From positions 197,401-261,400 of the forward strand of contig NZ_MQUQ01000005.1 in the NCBI RefSeq assembly GCF_001953865.1: a DNA stretch of 64,000 bases, read 5' to 3'. A model generated the notes under the pieces. The model was not told the origin of the DNA, made no database searches, and saw only the letters and a program-made list of their open reading frames with translations. The position numbers and the translations under genes were made by a program. Positions within the stretch are counted from its first letter, which is position 1, and each line of letters starts with the position of its first letter. Source of the stretch: Amycolatopsis coloradensis (GTDB lineage: Bacteria > Actinomycetota > Actinomycetes > Mycobacteriales > Pseudonocardiaceae). Shown piece by piece: positions 44,838 through 53,906 of the stretch.

Positions 44838-45929
44838 CTAGAACTTGGTGCCCAGCCAGGTCATCGCGACCGGGCCGCCCGTCGTGACGCCGCCGATGTG
44901 CTCCAGCAGCGGGAACTCCTGCCAGGTGACGTCGGCGCCGAGAGCGCGGTAGCGGTCGCGCAGGCCCTTGCCGACCGAAAGCGGGATCAGTTCGTCCAGC
45001 GACGCGTGGTACAGGTAGACCGGCGCGCCCGGTTTGGCCCTGCCTGCCAGGTTCTCGCCGAGCCGGGCCTGCCAGCGCGGGCCGGCCGAAACGTTCGGCA
45101 CCGTCGTGAAGTCGTTGAGCCGCGCGAAAGGCGCCGCCGCGCCGAGTTCGACGGTGCACGCTTCCTTGACCTTCGCGACGGCCCTCTCGCCCTTCGCGTT
45201 GAGCACGTCGTCGAACGGCAGTTCCGGGTACGCCGTCGAGTAGCCGACAGCGGCGCCGAGCACCAGGCCGAACGCGGGACCGCCGTCGTTGAACTTCAGG
45301 ACCGCGTTCAGATCCGCCGGGACACCGCCCTCCGCGACCCCGACCAGGTTGACGTCGGGCGCGTAGGAAGGTTGCAGTTCACCGGCGAACGCCGCGGCCT
45401 GGCCTCCTTGTGAGTAGCCGAAAACGCCGACCGGCCCGGTCTTGGACAGTTCGGCTTCGGGAACCCTGGCGGCCGCGCGGGCGGCGTCGAGTACAGCGCG
45501 GCCTTCGGACTGGCCGACGGCGTAGGTGTGTGTGCCCGGCGTGCCGAGGCCTTCGTAGTCGGTCACGACGACCGCCCAGCCGCGCGAAAGCGCTTGGCTC
45601 ATCAGGAGGACTTCGTTCTCGGACCCGTTCATGAGCCGGTTCGACGGCGCGCAGCGATCGCCGAGGCCGTGGGTGCCGACGGCGTAGCTGATCAGCGGGC
45701 GCGCCCCCTTCGTCCACGGCGTGGGCGGGACCAGCAGAATGCCCGACACCGTGTTCGGCTGTCCTGTCGCCGAGGTCGAGCGGTAGGTGAGTTTCCAGGC
45801 CTTCGCCGGCGCGGTGGCGATGACCGGCTTGTAGTCGACCAGGTCCCCGGGGGCGCTCGGCGCGGCTTGCGCGGCGGGCGCGCCGAGCAGGGCGGCTGCG
45901 AGGGCTGAGACCAAAACTGTCCGAAGCAC
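44838..45929 (-). CDS. Secreted lipase (LIP family)
   Basis: A 363-residue secreted alpha/beta hydrolase. GTG 45929 follows GGAGG at 5 nt and starts a Sec signal (VLRTVLVSALAAALLGAPAAQA). Catalytic serine in GYSQGGQAA; an Asp in LYHASLDELIP and a His in EHIGG are the likely triad partners. Blocks such as GTHGLGDRCAPS and VTDYEGLGTPGTHTYAVG identify the secretory lipase (PF03583-type) family. Divergent from a TetR gene that probably regulates it. Confidence 0.87.
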   Translation of the reverse strand: MLRTVLVSALAAALLGAPAAQAAPSAPGDLVDYKPVIATAPAKAWKLTYRSTSATGQPNTVSGILLVPPTPWTKGARPLISYAVGTHGLGDRCAPSNRLMNGSENEVLLMSQALSRGWAVVVTDYEGLGTPGTHTYAVGQSEGRAVLDAARAAARVPEAELSKTGPVGVFGYSQGGQAAAFAGELQPSYAPDVNLVGVAEGGVPADLNAVLKFNDGGPAFGLVLGAAVGYSTAYPELPFDDVLNAKGERAVAKVKEACTVELGAAAPFARLNDFTTVPNVSAGPRWQARLGENLAGRAKPGAPVYLYHASLDELIPLSVGKGLRDRYRALGADVTWQEFPLLEHIGGVTTGGPVAMTWLGTKF

Positions 45930-45941
45930 CGTTGCCTCCAG

Positions 45942-46006
45942 TTTGGTAATCGAGATTTTCGCAATGTAGGCGGTGTTGCTAGCATCTGGCAATCCCTGTT
46001 ACCGAA
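45942..46006. promoter_or_regulatory. Imperfect long dyad between lipase and TetR
   Basis: TTTGGTAATCGAGATT (45942-45957) and AATCCCTGTTACCGAA (45991-46006) are inverted repeats agreeing at 12 of 16 positions, one beside each divergent start. They may be two TetR half-sites or separate operators. Confidence 0.32.
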
Positions 46007-46020
46007 TCGGGGGAGGCCGA

Positions 46021-46641
46021 GTGGCCCGCACGTACGGCGGGGTCGGACCCGAGCAGCGGCGCGCCGAACGGCGTGAACGCCTGCTTGTGGCGGCCCTCGA
46101 CCTGTTCACCTCGACGGGCTACCAGCAGGCGAAGATCACCGAGTTGTGCACGCGAGCCGGCGTCTCGACGCGGAACTTCTACGAGGAGTTCGAGAGCAAG
46201 GAACAGGTGCTGCTGACCCTGCACGAGCGCATCAACGCCCTCGCGCTCGAGCACGTCACCGGCATCCTGAAACGTCTGGAGGACGCCGACGCGGTCATCC
46301 GGATCGGGACCCTGCTGGACGTCTTCGTCAGCACCGTGACGTCGGATCCCCGGATGCCGCGGCTGAACTACGTCGAGGCGGTCGGTGTCAGCGCCGCTTT
46401 GGAGGCACAGCACCGGGAATGGGTCGACAGGTGGGCCGCGTTCATCGAAACCGAGGCCCGCCGCGCCGCCGCGCACGGCGTGGCGCCGGACCGCGATTAC
46501 CGCCTGACGGCGATCGCGCTCGTCGGCGCGGCGACCGGGCTGCTGCGGGAATGGCAGGCGCACTCGCCGCCGTTGCCGGTCGCCGACGTCGCCGCCGAAC
46601 TCCGGGCCCTGATGCTGGCCGCGATCACCCGGCCCGTCTGA
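46021..46641 (+). CDS. TetR-family regulator divergent from lipase
   Basis: A 206-residue repressor with GTG 46021 behind GGGGGAGG. Helix-turn-helix: AKITELCTRAGVSTRNFYEEFESKEQVL near residues 37-64. The ligand-binding domain is unassigned. Divergent orientation from the secreted lipase suggests it responds to a fatty acid or lipid, which is inference. Followed by palindrome B5. Confidence 0.86.
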   Translation: MARTYGGVGPEQRRAERRERLLVAALDLFTSTGYQQAKITELCTRAGVSTRNFYEEFESKEQVLLTLHERINALALEHVTGILKRLEDADAVIRIGTLLDVFVSTVTSDPRMPRLNYVEAVGVSAALEAQHREWVDRWAAFIETEARRAAAHGVAPDRDYRLTAIALVGAATGLLREWQAHSPPLPVADVAAELRALMLAAITRPV

Positions 46642-46647
46642 CCCCCC

Positions 46648-46700
46648 GCGTTTCGTCCTCTAGTCGCACACGCATGTACCGCAACTAGAGGACGAAACGC
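46648..46700. repeat. Intergenic palindrome, family B copy 5
   Basis: 20-bp arms, GCGTTTCGTCCTCTAGTCGC (46648-46667) and its complement (46681-46700), with one mismatch and a 13-nt loop, shorter than other copies. It lies between the convergent stops of TetR and cvnD, 1 bp from the latter. Confidence 0.88.
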
Positions 46701-46701
46701 G

Positions 46702-47295
46702 TCAGGAGACGGCGGAAGCCCGGCGGAAGGTGTTGTGCAGGACGGCCAGCAGCGCGTCACGGACCGACAGCCGCTGCCGGGCGTCGAAGGTGATCAGCGG
46801 GACGTCTTCGCTCACCGCGAGCGCCCAGCGCACGTCCTCGAGATCGTGTTTGAGGGAACCGTCGAAGATGTTCACCCCGACCACGAACGGCAGTCCGGCC
46901 TTCTCGAAGTAGTCGACGGCCGGATAGCAGTCGTCGAGCCGCCGGGTGTCGACGATGACGAGCGCGCCCAAGGCACCCAGCACGAGGTCGTGCCACATGA
47001 ACCCGAACCGGTCCTGCCCCGGCGTGCCGAAGAGGTACAGTTTCACCTCTTCGTCGATGGTGATGCAGCCGAAGTCCAGCGCCACCGTGGTGGTGGTCTT
47101 CGACGGCACCTCCCCGCCCGTGCCGTCGACGGCCGCGCCGGTCGAGGTCATGGCCGCCTCGGTGGTGAGCGGTTTGATCTCCGAGATCGCCCCGACGGTG
47201 GTCGTCTTGCCGACGCCGAACCCGCCCGCGATGACGATCTTGACCGGGGTCGGCGGTTTGGCCGCCACCGGTTCAGCGAATTGCTTCGAGTCCAC
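46702..47295 (-). CDS. cvnD: Conservon GTP-binding protein CvnD
   Basis: A 197-residue small GTPase-like protein, last of the conservon. P-loop GGFGVGKTTT near residue 24; switch/G3-like DFGCIT and GTPGQDRFGFMW; the usual N-K-x-D is replaced by GVNIFDG, as in this family. In Streptomyces, conservon components assemble at the membrane as a G-protein-like complex affecting development. It overlaps cvnC by 23 bp. Confidence 0.92.
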   Translation of the reverse strand: MDSKQFAEPVAAKPPTPVKIVIAGGFGVGKTTTVGAISEIKPLTTEAAMTSTGAAVDGTGGEVPSKTTTTVALDFGCITIDEEVKLYLFGTPGQDRFGFMWHDLVLGALGALVIVDTRRLDDCYPAVDYFEKAGLPFVVGVNIFDGSLKHDLEDVRWALAVSEDVPLITFDARQRLSVRDALLAVLHNTFRRASAVS

Positions 47296-47653
47296 GAATG
47301 ACCCTTTCGATCATGCCGAGGTCCTGGGTGAAGGCTCCGGCCGGGCGCCGGAGCACCACATAGCCGAGCGCGGCGAGGTCCGCCACGAGCACCCTGGCCA
47401 CGCCGATGTGCAGGCCGAGCATCGCCGCCACTTCGGCGACGGATTTCGTTTCCCGGCAAAGGGAAACGATCTCCCGTCGTTCGAAGGTCAGCCTCGCCTG
47501 CGACGCCGCGCCGAGCCTGCTGGTGAGCACCTGCGCTTCTATTTCGAGCGTGCCGTCTACCGGCTGCGCACGGCCGGCGGTGAGCAGATACGGGCGCAGC
47601 GGCGAGATGCCCTGTTCGCCGCCGCGGGGCCGGGGTACCTGATCGTCGCTCAT
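47273..47653 (-). CDS. cvnC: Conservon protein CvnC (DUF742)
   Basis: A 126-residue DUF742 protein with a winged-helix-like body: RPYLLTAGRAQP, then FERREIVSLCRETKSVAEVAAMLGLHIGVARVLVADL, ending LERVIRGLEAIR-like. Third gene of the conservon; probably binds CvnD or CvnA rather than DNA, which is known only in outline. Confidence 0.92.
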   Translation of the reverse strand: MSDDQVPRPRGGEQGISPLRPYLLTAGRAQPVDGTLEIEAQVLTSRLGAASQARLTFERREIVSLCRETKSVAEVAAMLGLHIGVARVLVADLAALGYVVLRRPAGAFTQDLGMIERVIRGLEAIR

Positions 47654-47672
47654 TCCCTATCCCCTCGTCATT

Positions 47673-48098
47673 TCAGCTGCCGACGCTCTTCTTGAGTTCC
47701 TCGATCAGCGCGGGGGTGAGCACCTCGGTGGCCCGGTTGGCGAACATCGCCATCTCGTAGGCGATCGTGCCGAGGCTGGCCTGCTTCGTGGCGAGCACGC
47801 CGAGCGAACAGCCGATGCTGATCGTGCAGACCAGCAGGTAGCCCTGCTCCAGCTCGATGATGATCTTGTCGGGTGAACCGAGCGGGTGGCTCTCGGAGAC
47901 ACCGTGTGCCAGGCCGAGCATCGCCGAGCAGATCGCGGCCAGCCGGTCGGCGTTGGCGCGTTCCAGTTCGGACGACATCGCGATCAGCAGGCCATCGGCC
48001 GACACGGCGATCGCGCCCATCGCACTCGCCGTGTTCTGTGCGAAGCGCGTCACCAACCAGTTGAAGTTCCGGGCTTCGACGCTGACTCCGGTCGTCAT
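47673..48098 (-). CDS. cvnB: Conservon roadblock/LC7 protein CvnB
   Basis: A 141-residue roadblock/LC7 domain protein: FNWLVTRFAQNTASAMGAIAVSADGLLIAMS, then GYLLVCTISIGCSLGVLA. Such proteins act as regulators or GTPase-activating-like partners of CvnD. ATG overlaps the cvnA stop by 4 bp. Confidence 0.93.
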   Translation of the reverse strand: MTTGVSVEARNFNWLVTRFAQNTASAMGAIAVSADGLLIAMSSELERANADRLAAICSAMLGLAHGVSESHPLGSPDKIIIELEQGYLLVCTISIGCSLGVLATKQASLGTIAYEMAMFANRATEVLTPALIEELKKSVGS

Positions 48099-50767
48099 CT
48101 CTTGCTCTTCTCTCTCTGTTCCATCTCCGGGTTGACGGCTTTCTCCAACCCGTCACTGAAGGCGTCGAACGCGGCACGTTCGGCCTCGGGGTCACGCATG
48201 CCCTTGGGCTTGGCGGTGTTCAGGGCGGCCCGCGCGGTCTGGTGCCGTGCGGCCGGTCCTTTCGACAGGCCCGGTGCCAGCTGGGCACCGGGGACCCGCC
48301 GGGTGAGGCCGCCGCGGGAGGCGGCGGGCACGGGGGTCGGGGTCGGCATGGGCATCGGGTTGCCCGCCGGTGGGCTCACCGGGGGTGGCGGGGCTTGCGG
48401 CGGCACCGATTCTGCTGGCCCCCCGGTGGCCTTCGCGAGTCCTGCCTCGAAACCGTCGAAGGCCGCTTTGGCCGCTTCTGGATCATGCCTTGACTTCTGC
48501 CGCGACGGTGCCTCGGGGGCACCGGGAAGCTGCGCGCCCTTGACCCGGCGCCGCAGCCCGCCGCGGGTCTCCCCGGAATCGGCGACCGGTGCCGGCGCGG
48601 GAGGCTCGTAAACGGGCAGTGGCACGGGCGGCGGGGTGGGTTCTGGCATCGGCGTCGGCTCCGGGAGTTCCTGGTCGGTCTTGCGGAACCACCGGAAGTC
48701 CTTGGGGCGCTGGCCGTCGCGCGGGATCATCCCGGTGATCGCCAGCGTCGGCAGCTCGCGCCCGGACGCCTTCTCCCGGGGCTGGGGCGAGGACTGCCTC
48801 GGGGCGGGTTCGTCGCCCGGTTCCGCGGTCGGCCACGCCGGTGGCGGAACGGACTTCCGCACGGGCTGCCGATAGGTCAGCAGATTCGGCGGCACGGCGA
48901 TCCGCGCGGTGATGCCGGCACCCGGCTCGGTCTCGGTCAGCTCGACCTTGAGCCCGTGCCGCCGCGCGAGCCGCCCGACCACGAACAGGCCGAGCACACT
49001 GGTCGGCGCCAGTTCGAGCCGCTCGCGTTCGACCAGCCGCCGGTTCTCCTCGGCGAGCCGTTCGGCGGTCATGCCGATGCCCTGGTCCACGATCACGATC
49101 AGGCAGGAGCCGTCGGGGAGGATCTTCGTGCCGACGTCCACAAAGGACTCCGGCGGGGAGAACGACGTCGCGTTCTCCAGCAGCTCGGCGAAGATCAGCA
49201 CCAGATCCGAACCGAACGGCGACGACAGCAGGACGTCGCCCATCGAGCCCAGCCGGACCCGCTGGTAGTCCTCGATCTCCGCGAGCGCCGAACGCAACGC
49301 CGTCGACAGCTCGATCGGCCCGGAAATCCTCGCCTCGTCGCGGTTTCCCGAAACGACGAGGAGGTTGTCCGCGTTCCGGCGCAACCGGGTGGAGAGGTGG
49401 TCGAGCCGGTAGAGGCTCGCCAGCAGGGCGACGTCCTGTTCGTTGCGCTCCAGTTCGTCGACCAGCGCCAGCTGCCTGCCCACCAGGTTCTGCGTCCGCT
49501 TCGCGACGTTGGCGAACATCAGGCCGACGTTGCGCCGCGTGACGGCCTGCCGTTCCACCAGTTCGGCCGCGGTGGCCTGTACCCGGTTGAACGCCTCGGC
49601 CAGTTTCCCGAGTTCGTCCTGGGAGGACACGTCGATGGTGGCCAGTCGTGGCGCGAGTTCTTCGGCCTGCTCGGTGTCGGTGACGCGGACCAGTTCGGTG
49701 CTCGCGAGGTCCGCGACCGACGTCGCCGCCGTGGTCAGCTTCCGCAGCGGATCCGCGATCGACCGGCTGACCGCGATCGCGAGACCACCGACCAGCAGGA
49801 ACAGCACCCCGGCGCCGGCGCCGATCGTCCACGCCAGGTTCTGCGCGGCGTCGGCTCGCGCGGTCGCCGCGTCGGCGATGCCGGTGGTGACCGTGTCCTG
49901 TGCGAGCCGCCGCTGGTTCGACTGGGCCTCGACGGCGCCGAGGATGTCCGGCAGCAACGCTTGCACGGCCTGCTGGCCCCTGGTCTCCGGGAGCTTGGCT
50001 TCCAGCGCGTCGACCCGGCGGCCCGTCTCACCCTGTTCCACCGCGACGACCTGCGTCGCCTGGGCGACATCGGCCTGCTGCACGAACCGTTCGAGGAACA
50101 GCGACGATTGCTGCTTCGCGTCGTCCAGCACCGGTTCACCGGAATCGGGGGTGATCGCCACGATGATCAGCGCCACCCCGCGCAGCGAGTTCTCCTCGTT
50201 CGCGCGCAGCAGCGCGTCGAGCGCCGTCAGCTGCCGGGTGCCCTCCGCGTCACTGGTCTGCTGCGGGACGAGCCGCAGCGAGTTGATCACCGAGTCGATC
50301 ACCGCGTGATACGTCCGCGCCACGCTGTCGAGCGAGGCGCCGCGCCGGAGCGCGTTCTCCCGGATCTCGTTCAGCGACCCGATCCGCACCAGTGCGGCCG
50401 CGAGTTCTTCCGGCGCGTCGGCGCTCAGCTGCGAACGCACCTGGTTCACCGTGTCCGCGACGACGCCTTGCTGCTTCTGCATCGCCGTGCTGCTCGCCGA
50501 CGAAGACGCGATGTAGTGCGCCGTCAGCAGCCGTTCCCGTTGCAGTTCCCACGCCAGCGTGCCGAGGGCGCGGGCCTGTGACGCGACGTCGGCGGTGGTG
50601 CGGGCGGACCGGGCGTCGTCGATCTCCCCGGCGACGTAAGGCACCGACACCAGGACCACGGCGGTCAGCGGCAACATCAGGAGCAGGTTGAGCTTGCCCC
50701 GGATGCCGAGTCTGCCGAGCAACCCGGAACGCGGGGTGCGTTCCGGCCGGGTCTTCCCGTGCCTCAT
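48095..50767 (-). CDS. cvnA: Conservon sensor kinase-like protein CvnA
   Basis: An 890-residue membrane protein: transmembrane helix near 27-47, nitrate/nitrite-sensing-type helical ectodomain (~50-310), second helix near 312-335, HAMP, coiled coil, and a HATPase_c domain (FAELLENATSFSPPES, VDQGIGM, SVLGLFVVGRLARRHG). The C-terminal ~270 residues are Pro-rich and contain two copies of a bipartite motif, GGLRRRVKGAQLPG...HDPEAAKAAFDGFEAGL and GGLTRRVPGAQLAPG...RDPEAERAAFDAFSDGL. ATG 50767 is chosen for its AAGG spacing over GTG 50773. Confidence 0.92.
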   Translation of the reverse strand: MRHGKTRPERTPRSGLLGRLGIRGKLNLLLMLPLTAVVLVSVPYVAGEIDDARSARTTADVASQARALGTLAWELQRERLLTAHYIASSSASSTAMQKQQGVVADTVNQVRSQLSADAPEELAAALVRIGSLNEIRENALRRGASLDSVARTYHAVIDSVINSLRLVPQQTSDAEGTRQLTALDALLRANEENSLRGVALIIVAITPDSGEPVLDDAKQQSSLFLERFVQQADVAQATQVVAVEQGETGRRVDALEAKLPETRGQQAVQALLPDILGAVEAQSNQRRLAQDTVTTGIADAATARADAAQNLAWTIGAGAGVLFLLVGGLAIAVSRSIADPLRKLTTAATSVADLASTELVRVTDTEQAEELAPRLATIDVSSQDELGKLAEAFNRVQATAAELVERQAVTRRNVGLMFANVAKRTQNLVGRQLALVDELERNEQDVALLASLYRLDHLSTRLRRNADNLLVVSGNRDEARISGPIELSTALRSALAEIEDYQRVRLGSMGDVLLSSPFGSDLVLIFAELLENATSFSPPESFVDVGTKILPDGSCLIVIVDQGIGMTAERLAEENRRLVERERLELAPTSVLGLFVVGRLARRHGLKVELTETEPGAGITARIAVPPNLLTYRQPVRKSVPPPAWPTAEPGDEPAPRQSSPQPREKASGRELPTLAITGMIPRDGQRPKDFRWFRKTDQELPEPTPMPEPTPPPVPLPVYEPPAPAPVADSGETRGGLRRRVKGAQLPGAPEAPSRQKSRHDPEAAKAAFDGFEAGLAKATGGPAESVPPQAPPPPVSPPAGNPMPMPTPTPVPAASRGGLTRRVPGAQLAPGLSKGPAARHQTARAALNTAKPKGMRDPEAERAAFDAFSDGLEKAVNPEMEQREKSKR

Positions 50768-50781
50768 GATCACCTTTCTTC

Positions 50782-51558
50782 TCAGCCCCGCCCGAGGTGC
50801 CCGCGGTGCTGCTCCCGGACGAGGTCTTCGATGGACGCGCGCAACGCGAGGAACTCGGGCGCGCGTTTGACCGCGAGGTCACGTTCGCCGGGCAGGTCGA
50901 CCACGATGTCGGCGGCCACCCGGCCGGGGTCCGAGGCCAGCACCACGACGCGCCGTCCGAGGAACACGGCCTCTTCGACGTCGTGGGTCACCATCAGCAC
51001 CGTGGTGCCGGTGTCGGTCCAGATCCGGCGGATCAGGACCTGCATGTCCTCTTTGGTCTGGACGTCCAGCGCGCCGAAAGGTTCGTCCAGCAGCAGCACG
51101 TCGGGCTCGCACACCAGCGCCCGCGCGATCGCGACCCGCTGCTTCTGGCCGCCGGAAAGCTGTTTGGGCAACGACTTCCGCAACCCGTCGAGCCCGGTCT
51201 CTTCGAGATACCAGTCGATCCGGCGCGCGCGTTCGGCCTTGTCGATGCCGAGCAGTTCGAGTCCGAACGCGACGTTGCTCTCCACCGTGCGCCACGGGTA
51301 CAGCGCCCCGTGCTGGAACACCAGCCCGCGATCGGGGCCCGGTCCGGTCACGGCGTCGCCGTCGAGGGTGATCAGGCCCTCGGTCGGTTCGGCCAGCCCG
51401 GCGATCAGCGAAAGCAGGGTCGACTTGCCGGACCCGCTCGCGCCGACCACGCAGACGAAGTCGCCGCGCGCGACGTCGAGGTCGATCCCGTCGAGGGCCC
51501 GGGTTGTCTTGCCTCGAACGGTGTAGTCCTTGGCGACGGCCTTCAGCTCAAGCGTCAC
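50782..51558 (-). CDS. ABC importer ATPase (nitrate/sulfonate/taurine type)
   Basis: A 258-residue ATPase, GTG 51558 overlapping the permease stop. Walker A GASGSGKST, Q-loop FQHGALYPWRTV, signature [14 protein letters not shown], Walker B VLLLDEPFGALD, and H-loop VTHDVEEAVFLG. This is the SsuB/TauB/NrtD class. Third gene of a substrate-binding protein/permease/ATPase operon. Confidence 0.92.
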   Translation of the reverse strand: MTLELKAVAKDYTVRGKTTRALDGIDLDVARGDFVCVVGASGSGKSTLLSLIAGLAEPTEGLITLDGDAVTGPGPDRGLVFQHGALYPWRTVESNVAFGLELLGIDKAERARRIDWYLEETGLDGLRKSLPKQLSGGQKQRVAIARALVCEPDVLLLDEPFGALDVQTKEDMQVLIRRIWTDTGTTVLMVTHDVEEAVFLGRRVVVLASDPGRVAADIVVDLPGERDLAVKRAPEFLALRASIEDLVREQHRGHLGRG

Positions 51559-52514
51559 GCCGCCCACTTCCCGACCCTGGACCGCAGCTGCCGCAGTGCG
51601 ACGTCGATGACCAGGCCGAGGAGGCCGATCACGATCAGCAGCGCGAAGATCCGGTCGGTCTGGGTGAACCGCTGTGCCCGCATGATCCGCAGGCCGAGCC
51701 CGGCGGTGGCGTTGATCAATTCGGCGACCACCACGAAGTTCCACGCGGCGGCGGCGTTGACGCGGGTCGCGTCGATCATGCCGGGCAGCGCGTGCGGGAC
51801 GATCACCTTGCGCAGGACCTCGCCGCGCCGCGCGCCGAGCGTGTACGACACGTCGATCAGCGAACGCGGCACCCCGCGGACGGCGTCGGCCGTCATCAGC
51901 GTGTTGAAGAAGACCGTGCCGAGGAACAGCACCGCGACCTTCGACGGCTCGCCGAGGCCGAGCCAGATCATCAGCAGCGGGATGAACGCGCTCGCCGGAA
52001 GGTAGCGCAGCATCGCGATGACCGGTTCGAACAGCGCCAGCCCGGCGTTGAACGTCCCCATCACGATGCCGAGCGGGATCGAGACGATCACCGCGAGCCC
52101 GAAACCGAGCAGTACCCGCTGGGTGGTGGCCCAGAGATCGCTGAACAGTTCGCCGGACTCGATCATCTTGAGCAGCGCGTCGAACACCGCGACCGGGGTC
52201 GGCAGGAACGTCGGCTTGATGGTGCCCAGCGCGTTCAGCGTCACCCAGATCAGCAGCGGGATCGCGAACGAGGCCACCGCCAGCGTCCACCGCCAGCGCG
52301 CGGGGATCGGTGTCCGGAGCGAGAACAGCGGGGAGGCGTTCGGCTTGAGGCCCGCCCGGCGGGGCAGCGGCGACCAGTCCGGTCGCGCGCCGCCCCGGCG
52401 ACGGTCTTCCTGCGCTTCGGCGAGCCGCTGCTCGTCGTCGAGAAGCCGCGCTTCGGCCTCGTCAGCGGCGTCCGTCCGCTGAGCGGCCTGCCTCGCCGCG
52501 TCCGTGGTGCTCAC
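51555..52514 (-). CDS. ABC importer permease (SsuC/TauC type)
   Basis: A 319-residue inner-membrane permease with an 85-residue charged cytoplasmic N-terminus (DEAEARLLDDEQRLAEAQEDRRR) and about six helices. The EAA-like coupling loop is YTLGARRGEVLRKVIVPHALPG. GTG 52514 overlaps the binding-protein stop by 4 bp. Confidence 0.9.
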   Translation of the reverse strand: MSTTDAARQAAQRTDAADEAEARLLDDEQRLAEAQEDRRRGGARPDWSPLPRRAGLKPNASPLFSLRTPIPARWRWTLAVASFAIPLLIWVTLNALGTIKPTFLPTPVAVFDALLKMIESGELFSDLWATTQRVLLGFGLAVIVSIPLGIVMGTFNAGLALFEPVIAMLRYLPASAFIPLLMIWLGLGEPSKVAVLFLGTVFFNTLMTADAVRGVPRSLIDVSYTLGARRGEVLRKVIVPHALPGMIDATRVNAAAAWNFVVVAELINATAGLGLRIMRAQRFTQTDRIFALLIVIGLLGLVIDVALRQLRSRVGKWAA

Positions 52515-53515
52515 TTCACCGCCTTGACGTACTGGTCGTCGAACAGCCCGTCGAAGTTCGGCCGGTTCTGGGCGAGGCCGTTGGAGATGATGAAGTCGGC
52601 GATCCTGCCCGCCTGGAAGTTCAGGTGGGCGGGGGTGACGCCGGGGGTGAACGCGTCGAGGTTCTGCTGCTTGGTGAAGATCGTGGTGCCCGCGTCGTAA
52701 CTCTTGTACTCCTCGATCGACACGGCGCCGCGTTTCGCCATGATCCGCACGGCCTCGTCCCGGTTCTGCTTGATCCAGTCGATCGTCTGGAACCAGGTGG
52801 TCACCAGTGCCTGGACCTCCTTCTTGCGCTCCTTCGACATCTGCTCGGAGACGACAAGGTGGTCGGGGATGGCGCCGGGGAACTCGGCGGAAGTCGCGAT
52901 CGCGCGGCTGCCCGGGCGCTCGAGCGCTTTCGAGGTGAAGGGTGCGAAGGCGGCGACGGCGTCGACCTGCTCGCCGACGAACGCGGCCGCGGCGGCGTCG
53001 GTCAGCAGCGGGACCAGTTCGACGTCCTTCTCGGTCAGCTTCGCCTCTTGCAGTGCGAGCAGCAGGAGGTAGTGGTCGACGGTGCCCTGCTCGACGGCGA
53101 CCTTCTTGCCCTTGAGGTCGGCGACGCCGGTGATCCCCTGCCGGGCGATGATCTTGTCGTTGCCGGTCGAGTTGTCGTTGACCAGGACGACCGACAGCTT
53201 CGCGCCACCGCTGACCGAGGCGAGCGTGTCGTTGAGGGTCTGGCTGTTCGCGTCGATCGCGCCGGAGGAGAGCGCGTTGATGCTCTCGGTGTAGCTGTCG
53301 AACCACTTCAGGTCGACAGTCACGCCGTTCTTCTCGAAGAGGCCTTTCTCCTGGGCCACCGCCCACGGGAACCAGCCCGGCCACGCGCTGTAACCGATGG
53401 TGACCTTGGCGCCGGAAGCGGCCGTGCTGTCGGAACAGGCCGAAAGGGCCGTCACACCAGCCAGCGAAAGTGCACACAACAACGCCGTCATGACACGGCG
53501 GGAACGGGAAATCAC
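52511..53515 (-). CDS. ABC substrate-binding lipoprotein (NMT1/SsuA-like)
   Basis: A 334-residue lipoprotein: GTG 53515 with AGGAG 6 nt upstream, signal ending LSAC (C27). The mature protein is a type II binding fold of the nitrate/sulfonate/taurine group (IGYSAWPGWFPWAVAQEKGLFEKNG, then LKGKKVAVEQGTVDHYLL). The substrate (sulfonate, nitrate, thiamine precursor or other) cannot be set. Together with the permease and ATPase it forms a complete importer. Confidence 0.88.
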   Translation of the reverse strand: MISRSRRVMTALLCALSLAGVTALSACSDSTAASGAKVTIGYSAWPGWFPWAVAQEKGLFEKNGVTVDLKWFDSYTESINALSSGAIDANSQTLNDTLASVSGGAKLSVVLVNDNSTGNDKIIARQGITGVADLKGKKVAVEQGTVDHYLLLLALQEAKLTEKDVELVPLLTDAAAAAFVGEQVDAVAAFAPFTSKALERPGSRAIATSAEFPGAIPDHLVVSEQMSKERKKEVQALVTTWFQTIDWIKQNRDEAVRIMAKRGAVSIEEYKSYDAGTTIFTKQQNLDAFTPGVTPAHLNFQAGRIADFIISNGLAQNRPNFDGLFDDQYVKAVK

Positions 53516-53906
53516 AACGCACTCCTGGGGAAGGGGAGTAACAAGGTCGTAGAAAGTTCCGGCGGCTCGAGCGCAGGAGTGATCGACCGGTGTCGTGCCC
53601 CCTCGCGGGAGTCCGGCCGGCAATAGCGGATGGAGCGACCGCACACCCGGCCATCCCCTCCGAAACCTCTGAACACACTGGATAGAGGTGATCACCCCGT
53701 TGCCCTCGGCGGCGATCCTATCGAGTGGCGCAAGGCCTACCTAGTGTGATCATCAGCTCTTGCCCGAATTCCTGTCACATTCTGCTAACCGGATGCCGCT
53801 CGCCCCTTCGGGCGGCGTCTCGGCAGGTGGGCAACCCCGGGTGCGGCGGCGTGCGTCCTCCGGGTGGCGGGTGAAAATTTCGCCGGTCTTCGGGAGGGAG
53901 CAGAGG
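53516..53906. other. Divergent intergenic region, importer/secreted protein
   Basis: It should contain promoters for both directions. A 10-bp palindrome GGTGATCACC lies at 53687-53696, and a related GTGATCA occurs at 53752-53758. I find no recognised riboswitch or leader peptide; longer frames on the minus strand are unsupported. Confidence 0.4.

Noticed and set aside
44838..44868. Iron box or other known operator near the lipase end
   Set aside because: Only palindrome D is present; no match to a known regulator site.
53516..53906. Leader peptide or riboswitch before the ABC importer
   Set aside because: I looked for the short RRHVDL-type leader peptide of actinobacterial sulfur transporters and for known riboswitch cores and found neither.
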